Assembly (NCBI GenBank): GCA_018725535.1
Contig: QLUS01000097.1
Coordinates: forward strand, 1 to 5,681
Source: Bacillota bacterium
GTDB lineage: Bacteria; Bacillota; UBA994
DNA: 5,681 nt
Direction: 5' to 3'
Shown one piece after another: positions 1-5,681 of this stretch (position 1 is its first letter; each line of letters opens with the position of its first letter). Below the pieces are notes generated by a model. It did no database searches. It saw only the letters and a program-made list of their open reading frames with translations, and was not told the DNA's origin. The position numbers and the translations under genes were made by a program.

Positions 1-160
1 GTTTTACGGTGTAAATATACAATCTGTCCACCCCCCAGACTAACTGCTACAGCCTATGCCGCATGCCAGTATTTGGACAGTTGTCCGGGAGGATTTTGGG
101 AGTGCAGGGCGAAATCTAGAGGGGGAGTTGCAGTCGGGTGAGTGCCCAGTGGCTTACAGC
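1..160. other. Upstream non-coding leader, no gene recognised
   Basis: No frame here gives a credible protein on either strand: the candidate starts after the purine-rich GGGAGGA at 87-93 reach a TAG at 117-119 within a few codons. The region contains an AT-rich patch at 11-23, a run of six C at 31-36 and short inverted repeats around TGTCC/GGACA. It presumably carries the operon promoter or the tail of the intergenic region, but no -35/-10 pair with normal spacing is visible; a -35 for the TATACA at 16-21 would fall before the window starts. Confidence 0.6.
75..86. repeat. Short inverted repeat GGACA-GT-TGTCC
   Basis: GGACA at 75-79 and TGTCC at 82-86 are exact reverse complements separated by GT. 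A two-base loop is too tight for a good RNA hairpin, so if functional it would more likely be a symmetric protein-binding site. The copy TGGACAG at 74-80 is also the reverse complement of CTGTCCA at 24-30, giving an alternative 7-base stem with a 43-base loop. TGGACAG resembles a unit of the heptamer array further right, so these may simply be decayed repeat units. No regulator can be named. Confidence 0.3.
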
Positions 161-216
161 GGACGGTGGACGGCGGACGGCGGAAAGCGGACAGCGGACA
201 GCGGAAAGCGGAAAGC
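161..216. repeat. Heptamer tandem array, consensus GGA(C/A)(G/A)GC, eight units
   Basis: Eight contiguous 7-base units fill this stretch: one GGACGGT, two GGACGGC, three GGAAAGC and two GGACAGC. To the left, TTACAGC (154-160) and the AGTG-type heptads from 141 look like degenerate units in the same phase, so the original array may have been about eleven units. A 7-base period is not a multiple of three and the array lies upstream of the real addB start, so the open frames crossing it are not evidence of a gene. Similar intergenic heptamer arrays are known in cyanobacteria and, as I recall, some Clostridia. The array contains the pentamer AGCGG at 158, 186, 193, 200 and 207. Confidence 0.9.
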
Positions 217-225
217 CACCCCGTA

Positions 226-253
226 GTTCATGCTTCACAGTTCATGCTTCACG
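226..253. repeat. 14-base direct repeat GTTCATGCTTCAC(A/G), two copies
   Basis: Copies at 226-239 and 240-253 differ only in the last base. Each copy splits into two related heptamers of the form NTTCANN (GTTCATG and CTTCAC plus A or G), and ATTCCCA at 254-260 may be a decayed fifth heptamer. It is therefore a second heptamer family with a different sequence and a different phase from the array at 161-216, nine bases downstream of it. It supplies an in-frame ATG at 230 that can mislead start calling for addB. Confidence 0.85.
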
Positions 254-265
254 ATTCCCAGTCAC

Positions 266-274
266 AAAGGAGGT
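266..274 (+). promoter_or_regulatory. addB ribosome binding site AAAGGAGGT
   Basis: AAAGGAGGT is a near-perfect complement of the 16S rRNA 3' end and ends six bases before ATG 281. This decides the addB start in favour of 281 over the upstream in-frame ATG 230, which has no purine-rich sequence at the right distance. GGAG at 269-272 and CTCC at 275-278 are complementary but with only two bases between them, so local self-occlusion is unlikely. Confidence 0.92.
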
Positions 275-280
275 CTCCCC

Positions 281-3200
281 ATGTCCTTACGCCTTATTCT
301 CGGCCGGGCCAGCAGCGGCAAGAGCCTTTTCTTCTACCAAGAGATTACGGCCGAGGTGGAGAAAGACCCCCTTGGTGCGCCGATATGGGTCTTGGTGCCG
401 GAGCAGTCGACCTTTCAAGTCGAGCGGGCTCTGTGCGATCGTTTGGGCGGGCTGATGCGCGTTCGTGTCGTCAGCTTTCAGCGCCTCGCGCACATCGTCA
501 TGAATGCTGTAGCGGGCGCGGCGTTAACCCCCATCGGCGACTTGGGACGCCTGATGCTTATGCGCAAGGTTATAGAGGAACACAAGCGCAAATTGCGCCT
601 CTTCTCCCGCGCGGCGGGGCAGCCGGGTTTTGCCGCCAAAGTCGTGGAATTGGTTTCGGAGCTCAAGCGTTATCGGGTGCGCCCGGCGGATCTGGAAGTG
701 GCCTTGCAGACGAGCCTCCCTTCTACCTTAAGCAACAAGCTCCACGACCTTCACCTGTTATACAGCGCCCTAACTGAGAAGTACTGCGGAATATCCCTAG
801 ACAGCGATGACCGCTTGGAATGGTTGACAGAACATATCGGCACCTTCGCCGCCTTACGCGGCACACAACTGTACATAGACGGCTTCACCGGGTTTACGCC
901 GCAGGAATACGGCGTCCTCGGACACCTTCTGCGCATGGCAGACGTATCTCTAGCTTTGACCTTAGAGCCGGGGCTGTTAGGGGCAGACCTCGACATGAGT
1001 CATCCTTTCTTTACGCCGTGGGAGACAGCTAAACACTGCAGTCAGTTAGCCCGCCGACAAGGGCAAGAGGTGAACGTGGTAACACTCCACCCACAGCAAA
1101 AGATAGCGGCACAAAACTCCCTTGCCTTCTTGGAGTCCAGCTATTTTGACCTAGTCGCCCTGCCCTGGCGGGACGAGTCCTGCGAACTTCGGCTTGTAGC
1201 GGCGGAGAATCGCCGCGTCGAGGTCGAGTATATTGCGCGGGAGATAATCGCGCTGTGCAGAGAGTCTAACTTTCGCTACCGGGACATTTCGGTCGTTACG
1301 CGGGACCTCAGCCTCTATGAGCCGTTGTTGGCAGAGATTTTTTCGGCTTACGACATTCCCTACTTCTTGGACAAGAAACGTGCGGTGCGTCACCACCCAC
1401 TGCTTGACCTCGTTAAGTCCGCGTTGGAAGCGGTCGAACAAAATTTCCCCTATGAACCGACGCTGCGTTGCCTCAAGACCGACCTCTGGCCAATCGCGCG
1501 CGATACCGTGGATCGCATCGACAATTTTGCCTTGGCAGTGGGACTCCGCGGCCGTCACTGGACGGGAGAGGATGACTGGTTCAGCTTGCGCCAAGATGAA
1601 GAGAGCACCCTAAATGAGGCGCGGCGGGTGATAGCTTCGCTCTTTGCGCCTGTGGCAGAGAGGCTTGCGACGGCTAAAACTGTGAGTGGGCGCGCGCAAG
1701 CGGTAGTAGCCTTCTTAGAGGCGCTCAAGGTCGAGGATAGCCTAAGCCAATGGGCGTCAGGCTGTGAGGCGAGCGGCAAGATAGAAAATGCCCGCCTGCA
1801 TGTACAGGTAAAGGCAGCGGTAGACCAATTGTTTGCGGAACTGACGGCAACTCTCGGCAGCGAGGAACTGACGCTCTCCGATTTCACTCGCATAGTGGAA
1901 TCGGGCCTCGAGGGCATAGTGCTCGGTCTTATACCTCCTTGTCTTGACCAAGTGCTGGTCTTAGAGCTTGGGAGGTCGCGGGGTTACGCCACACCAGTTA
2001 GCTTCCTGATGGGCGTTAACGATGGGTTACTGCCGGCTCGGCCAAGCGTACAGGGTCTCTTGACAGACGAAGAGCGCGCGCTCCTTTCGGCATGTGAGAT
2101 TCGCCTAGGGCCTACTGCCCACCGCCAGCTTTTTGAGGAGGAGTTTCTGGTTTACATAGGATTGACGCGCGCTACCGAGCGGCTTACGCTCTCCTACTCA
2201 CTCGCGAACGAGGCCGGGGGGGCCATGCGGCCATCATCCGTCATCCGTCGACTGCAGTATCTCTTCCCGGCACAACAACTCACTTTTGCCGCCGCCGAAG
2301 CTCCGCTCCACGCCGAAGCGGCGCTAAGTTGCCTTGCTCACCCGAACAGCGCGGCGGAGCACCTAGCAGCTGAGCTCGGCCGAGCCAAAGCAGGGGGCGA
2401 GGTGTCCGACTTGTGGCTAGACGTCTATACCTTCCTTGCGCAGGATGAACGCTCTCGCCATCTGGTAGAAATCCTCGCCCGTGGCTTACGCCATCGCGTC
2501 GGAGTGGCGCGTTTGCAACGCAGTCTAGTTAATCGCCTATATGGCACGGTGCTCCATGGCAGCGTGTCAAGGCTAGAGAAGTTCAGGGCTTGCCCCTTTG
2601 CGCATTTTGCGCGTTATGGTCTCAGGCTGCGCGAAAGGCCGATGTACAAACTGGCCTCGGTTGACATAGGCAACTTTTTTCACTTAGCGCTTGACCGTTT
2701 CGCCAGCCATATGCGAGACAAACATATGGACTGGGCAGAAATGACGCGGGCAGAGTGCAAGGACATTGCGGCAGGGGTAGTAGCGGGTCTAGTGCCGACG
2801 ATGGGTATCTTGTCTAGCAACGCGCGCCACAAATACTTAACCACGAGGTTGCAGCAAGTTGTGGAGCGCTCCGCTCGCGTAATGGGCGAACACGCCAAAC
2901 GCGGCAAGTTTCGTCCCGTCGCACTGGAACTGGGCTTTGGGCTGCCCGAGGATAGGCTGCCGGCAGTCAAACTTACGCTTTCCGATGGCACTATCATGGA
3001 GCTTTCTGGGCGCATTGACCGCGTTGACGCCGCTAGCGACCAAGCGACGCTGTATGTTGCAGTCGTGGACTACAAGTCGGGACACAACAAACTTACTCCG
3101 CTAGAAGTCTACTACGGGCTAAAGACTCAGCTCTTGACGCACCTGTCGGTAGTGCTTAGGCTGGCACCAGAGTTCCTTCTGCAGAATCCCGGATTCTGCC

Positions 3201-3724
3201 TGCAGAATCCGGGATTCTGCATAGGTCAGACCGCGCTGCCTGCAGCCGCGCTGTACTTTCGCGTGCAAGACCCGATACTTTCGTCACCTATGCCGTTGTC
3301 ACCGGCGGATGCCGAGCAGCAAAGCAGGAAAGAGTTCCGTTTCCAGGGGGTAGTGGTGGCGGATAAGACAGTGGTTAGTTTACTTGACCATAGCGCAGGG
3401 GACGAGTCGAGCATTGTGCCGGTTAAGATTACCGGCAAGGGTGACATAAGCGGTGTGAGCGCATGGACTACAGAGCAGCTAGATGCCATGCTCGCACATC
3501 TAGAGGACTGCCTCACGCAGGCGGGCGAGGAGATTGTCGCAGGGGAGGTTGCCGCTCTGCCTTATCGTTTAGCGAAAGACACGGCGTGCACCTTCTGTGA
3601 GTTTCTGCCAGTCTGTCAGTTTGATTTGCGTCAGCCCGACAGCCAGTACCGACAGCTCGAGAAACACGACCCGGAGGAAGTGTGGAGGCGTCTGGCGGAG
3701 AAGGGGGGTAACCTGCGTGGCTAA
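281..3724 (+). CDS. addB: AddB, ATP-dependent helicase/nuclease subunit B
   Basis: AddB is the partner of AddA in the cytoplasmic helicase-nuclease that processes double-strand breaks; in Bacillus it trims the 5'-ended strand and recognises Chi. The 1147 residues match the family length (B. subtilis about 1166). Visible in order: P-loop GRASSGKS (8-15); VPEQSTFQVERAL (39-51); ELKRYR (127-132); YIDGFTGFTPQEY (from 198); IPYFLDKKR (359-367); VNDGLLP with D581; FRACPF with C771; nuclease motifs GRIDRVD (D913), VVDYKSG (D930, K932) and Q950; CxxCx5C (C1103, C1106, C1112). C771 plus the last three are the expected 4Fe-4S ligands that close the nuclease domain. Helicase motifs are degenerate, as usual for AddB. 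ATG 281 is chosen for its strong ribosome binding site and the family N terminus MSLRLILGRA. The 3' end overlaps addA. Oddity: residues 967-980 are LQNPGFC twice, encoded by a palindromic insert at 3180-3221. Confidence 0.97.
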   Translation: MSLRLILGRASSGKSLFFYQEITAEVEKDPLGAPIWVLVPEQSTFQVERALCDRLGGLMRVRVVSFQRLAHIVMNAVAGAALTPIGDLGRLMLMRKVIEEHKRKLRLFSRAAGQPGFAAKVVELVSELKRYRVRPADLEVALQTSLPSTLSNKLHDLHLLYSALTEKYCGISLDSDDRLEWLTEHIGTFAALRGTQLYIDGFTGFTPQEYGVLGHLLRMADVSLALTLEPGLLGADLDMSHPFFTPWETAKHCSQLARRQGQEVNVVTLHPQQKIAAQNSLAFLESSYFDLVALPWRDESCELRLVAAENRRVEVEYIAREIIALCRESNFRYRDISVVTRDLSLYEPLLAEIFSAYDIPYFLDKKRAVRHHPLLDLVKSALEAVEQNFPYEPTLRCLKTDLWPIARDTVDRIDNFALAVGLRGRHWTGEDDWFSLRQDEESTLNEARRVIASLFAPVAERLATAKTVSGRAQAVVAFLEALKVEDSLSQWASGCEASGKIENARLHVQVKAAVDQLFAELTATLGSEELTLSDFTRIVESGLEGIVLGLIPPCLDQVLVLELGRSRGYATPVSFLMGVNDGLLPARPSVQGLLTDEERALLSACEIRLGPTAHRQLFEEEFLVYIGLTRATERLTLSYSLANEAGGAMRPSSVIRRLQYLFPAQQLTFAAAEAPLHAEAALSCLAHPNSAAEHLAAELGRAKAGGEVSDLWLDVYTFLAQDERSRHLVEILARGLRHRVGVARLQRSLVNRLYGTVLHGSVSRLEKFRACPFAHFARYGLRLRERPMYKLASVDIGNFFHLALDRFASHMRDKHMDWAEMTRAECKDIAAGVVAGLVPTMGILSSNARHKYLTTRLQQVVERSARVMGEHAKRGKFRPVALELGFGLPEDRLPAVKLTLSDGTIMELSGRIDRVDAASDQATLYVAVVDYKSGHNKLTPLEVYYGLKTQLLTHLSVVLRLAPEFLLQNPGFCLQNPGFCIGQTALPAAALYFRVQDPILSSPMPLSPADAEQQSRKEFRFQGVVVADKTVVSLLDHSAGDESSIVPVKITGKGDISGVSAWTTEQLDAMLAHLEDCLTQAGEEIVAGEVAALPYRLAKDTACTFCEFLPVCQFDLRQPDSQYRQLEKHDPEEVWRRLAEKGGNLRG
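3180..3221. repeat. 42-base perfect inverted repeat inserted in frame in addB
   Basis: The 20-base arms at 3180-3199 and 3202-3221 are exact reverse complements separated by CT. Each arm is itself a palindrome of GCAGAATCC and GGATTCTGC around one centre base (C3190 left, G3211 right). The same DNA can therefore be described as a 21-base tandem repeat (3179-3199, 3200-3220) with one mismatch. It is translated as LQNPGFC twice. It lies between the nuclease Q helix (Q950) and the next strand (ALYF), where AddB proteins normally have a short variable loop. Removing 42 bases restores a continuous frame and leaves a loop of ordinary family length. This resembles in-frame palindromic elements such as the Rickettsia RPEs in behaviour, not in sequence. 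Confidence 0.9.
3701..3708 (+). promoter_or_regulatory. addA ribosome binding site AAGGGGGG inside addB
   Basis: AAGGGGGG, preceded by GGAG at 3697-3700, ends eight bases before GTG 3717. It sits within the last codons of addB, so ribosomes finishing addB can reload directly. This, together with the family N terminus, supports the GTG start for addA. Confidence 0.8.
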
Positions 3725-5681
3725 ATGGACCGAAGCGCAAAGACTAGCTGTCACTGCCCGCGATGTCAACCTCTTGGTTTCGGCGGGAGCGGGGGCGGGG
3801 AAGACTGCGGTATTAGTTGAGCGCATTACCCAGCGGCTGCTTGACCCGGCGGAGGCTGTAGAAGTCGACAAGCTGCTGGTGGTGACGTTTACTAACGCCG
3901 CCGCGACTGAGATGCGCGAGCGCATCGCCGGGGCTCTCCATGCCGAACTACGCCTAAACCCTACCTGCGACAGGCTGCGCCGTCAAATGGCACTGCTTGG
4001 TAAGGCGAATATTACGACTCTGCACTCCTTTTGCCTTGAGATATTGCGGCAGAACTTCTACTTGTTAGACCTAGACCCTTCCTTTCGCGTCGCCGATGAG
4101 GTGGAGTGCGCGCTGATGCAAGTAGACGTATTGGAGCAGGTGCTTGAGCAAAGCTACAGCCAGCTCGACCCGGCCTTTATGGCCTTAGTAGAGGGATTTG
4201 GCGGCCGCAATAGCGACGAAGGACTGCAAAAGTTAATCGCTGATTTGGCCAATTTTGCTCTCAGTCAGCCAAAACCCAAGCAGTGGCTCGCTTCTGCCAT
4301 TGACGGAGTACAAGCTGCAGGTGTGCAAGCGGTAGAGAGTTCTCCGTGGTTTGGCGGCGTGTGCATGCTTGTGCGGCGTGAGCTCCTATATGCACGCGAT
4401 TGTTTGGCGCGAGCTCTCGCGGTTGCCGAGGCAGGGCCTACCCACTACGTCGGTGTCCTGACCGAGGAGCTAGAGGCGCTTGATGGTGTATGCGCAGCAA
4501 CGGTCAGCGAGTGGGATAAGTTTCGCGCCCGAGTGATGGGCATAACATTTGACCGCCTGCCAGCTAAGCGCGGTTATGACGCCCCAGATAAAGAGGTATG
4601 CCGCGCGTGGCGTGACGAAGCCAAAGCAGCCATAAAAGACCTCTTGTCGGGGTTACTGGCGCAAAGCGCGGGCGAGATAGTAGCGGGTCTGCAGCTAGTG
4701 AGTCCGCAGATGCAGATGCTCGGTCAGTTGGTTACGCAATATCTAGAGCTGTATGGGCAGGTCAAACGCGCGCGGGGTGTGGTGGACTTTAGCGACCTCG
4801 AACATATGGCGCTCGCGATTCTCAGTGACGGCCAAAAAGAGTCGGGTGTGGCAGAAGAACTGCGGGCGCGTTTTGTCGAAGTCCTCGTAGATGAGTATCA
4901 AGACATTAACGCAGTGCAAGAGGCGATCTTAAAATCTGTGTCCCAGGACAACAATACGGTGATGGTAGGCGACGTCAAGCAGAGCATCTACCGCTTTCGC
5001 CTCGCCGACCCAGGGTTGTTTCGCTGTAAGGAACGAGAATTTAGCGGGGATACTGCCAACAATCTGTGCCTCTACCTCGCGCACAACTTTCGCAGTCGCC
5101 CCGCCGTAATTGCAGCGGTGAACCATTTGTTTAAGCAGCTCATGTCGGACGACTCTATTGGCGAAGTAGCGTACGACGGGCGGGCAGAGCTTGTAGCCGC
5201 GGCAGAGTACCCCGAGGAGGCGTCAGTCTTAACGCCTTGCGTTGAAGTGTGCCTGATAGACCGGCGAGCTTCCGACACTCCCGAGGGTGAGCTCGACGTT
5301 ACCACGCGTGAGGCGCGCGCTATCGCCGAGCAGATAGTGAGCTTAGTAGACGGCAAAAACAAGGTCTGGGACGCGGGTCTACGCAGCTACCGCCCTCTGC
5401 AGTATCGGGACATTGTTGTGCTGCAGCGGGCTGTCGCAGGGCGTGCCGAAGTGTTCCTCGATGTGTTTTCACAGCGAAGCATACCGACCTTTGCCGAAAC
5501 CTCGGGCGGGTATTTCCGCTCCACTGAAGTACATGTACTCATGAGCTTGCTGAAAGTTATCGACAATCCACGCCAAGATATACCGCTTGCCGGTGTGCTG
5601 CGTTCACCGCTCGTGGGCCTAGACGCAAGCGAGCTGGCCGAGATTCGCCTAGCAGACAAGGGAGCCTTCTGGGACGCCGTA
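3717..5681 (+). CDS. addA: AddA, ATP-dependent helicase/nuclease subunit A (5' part; runs off the right edge)
   Basis: AddA is the 3'-5' superfamily 1A motor of AddAB, with a C-terminal RecB-type nuclease that is outside this window. The 655 codons seen are about half of a usual 1,200-1,250-residue AddA and contain no stop or frameshift. Motifs in order: Q motif KWTEAQ (3-8); Walker A GAGAGKT (24-30, K29); motif Ia VTFTNAAATEMRER (56-69); TLHSFC (101-106); the 1B-domain GFGGRNSDEGL (160-170) and P-K-x-W-L (187-191); GVVDFSDLEH (354-363); Walker B VLVDEYQDIN (389-398, D392 E393); motif III GDVKQSIYRFR (418-428); motif IV NFRSR (457-461); then IDNPRQDIPL and VLRSPL late in the visible part. The start is GTG 3717: it has a ribosome binding site and gives the expected short N terminus, while ATG 3725 is out of frame. 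The GTGGCTAA overlap with addB implies translational coupling and a fixed subunit ratio. Walker A has Ala27 where Ser is common. Confidence 0.97.
   Translation, partial: MAKWTEAQRLAVTARDVNLLVSAGAGAGKTAVLVERITQRLLDPAEAVEVDKLLVVTFTNAAATEMRERIAGALHAELRLNPTCDRLRRQMALLGKANITTLHSFCLEILRQNFYLLDLDPSFRVADEVECALMQVDVLEQVLEQSYSQLDPAFMALVEGFGGRNSDEGLQKLIADLANFALSQPKPKQWLASAIDGVQAAGVQAVESSPWFGGVCMLVRRELLYARDCLARALAVAEAGPTHYVGVLTEELEALDGVCAATVSEWDKFRARVMGITFDRLPAKRGYDAPDKEVCRAWRDEAKAAIKDLLSGLLAQSAGEIVAGLQLVSPQMQMLGQLVTQYLELYGQVKRARGVVDFSDLEHMALAILSDGQKESGVAEELRARFVEVLVDEYQDINAVQEAILKSVSQDNNTVMVGDVKQSIYRFRLADPGLFRCKEREFSGDTANNLCLYLAHNFRSRPAVIAAVNHLFKQLMSDDSIGEVAYDGRAELVAAAEYPEEASVLTPCVEVCLIDRRASDTPEGELDVTTREARAIAEQIVSLVDGKNKVWDAGLRSYRPLQYRDIVVLQRAVAGRAEVFLDVFSQRSIPTFAETSGGYFRSTEVHVLMSLLKVIDNPRQDIPLAGVLRSPLVGLDASELAEIRLADKGAFWDAV

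Noticed and set aside
3..21. Possible promoter TTTACG (3-8) with TATACA (16-21)
   Set aside because: The spacing is only seven bases and the -10 match is 4 of 6. A properly spaced -35 would be outside the window.
102..119. Tiny leader peptide GTG-CAG-GGC-GAA-ATC-TAG after GGGAGGA
   Set aside because: It has five codons, no regulatory codon run and no attenuator structure, so it is most likely chance.
138..777. Two overlapping + strand open frames across the leader and the addB 5' end (138-455 and 142-777)
   Set aside because: They begin in the heptamer array, whose translation gives low-complexity RTAESG-like peptides, and continue in the wrong frames of addB. They have no ribosome binding site and no family resemblance.
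1151..1594. Minus-strand open frame of 147 codons opposite addB
   Set aside because: It lies wholly antisense to strongly conserved AddB sequence. Long antisense frames are expected in GC-rich genes, and the peptide has no recognisable motif.
2236..2249. Direct repeat ATCCGTC twice in addB
   Set aside because: It encodes part of a family-typical SSVIRRL segment and is only two units, so it is explained by coding sequence.
3179..3220. CRISPR-like or terminator reading of the addB palindrome
   Set aside because: There are no spacers between units and no T-run after the hairpin, and it sits mid-gene with the frame continuing through it.
3569..3925. Minus-strand open frame of 118 codons across the addB/addA junction
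   Set aside because: It is antisense to the iron-sulfur motif of AddB and the Walker A of AddA, with Ser/Ala/Thr-rich shadow composition.

Overview
The window holds the double-strand-break repair operon addB-addA, both genes on the + strand, behind a repeat-rich leader of 280 bases. It suggests a moderately GC-rich member of the Bacillota, probably Clostridia-like. The reasons are the gene order addB then addA, AddB and AddA motifs of the Firmicutes type (4Fe-4S cysteines in AddB, an LVDEYQDIN Walker B in AddA), strong AAGGAGG-type ribosome binding sites, and short heptamer repeats beside the genes. The taxon is inferred from family resemblance, not from a search.

Layout: bases 1-280 contain no convincing gene. 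They hold a small inverted repeat, an array of 7-base units (161-216, with degenerate units to its left), a second 7/14-base repeat (226-253), and the addB ribosome binding site. addB runs from ATG 281 to TAA 3724 (1147 residues) and looks intact. Its visible elements are an N-terminal P-loop, the helicase-like core, a RecB-type nuclease domain and all four iron-sulfur cysteines. addA starts at GTG 3717, overlapping addB by 8 bases, and stays open through the right edge. The 655 visible codons carry the superfamily 1 motifs from the Q motif to motif IV. The C-terminal helicase part and the AddA nuclease domain lie outside the window.

AddA and AddB form one helicase-nuclease. It resects broken DNA ends until it meets a Chi sequence, then produces a 3' tail for RecA. 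This is a known housekeeping system and I see no new enzymatic system here. The two most unusual items are repeats. One is a 42-base perfect inverted repeat (3180-3221) inside addB that reads through in frame as LQNPGFC twice and looks like a mobile palindromic element lodged in a nuclease-domain loop. The other is the leader heptamer array, which repeats AGCGG, the Chi sequence of Bacillus subtilis AddAB, five times just upstream of the genes for the enzyme that reads it.
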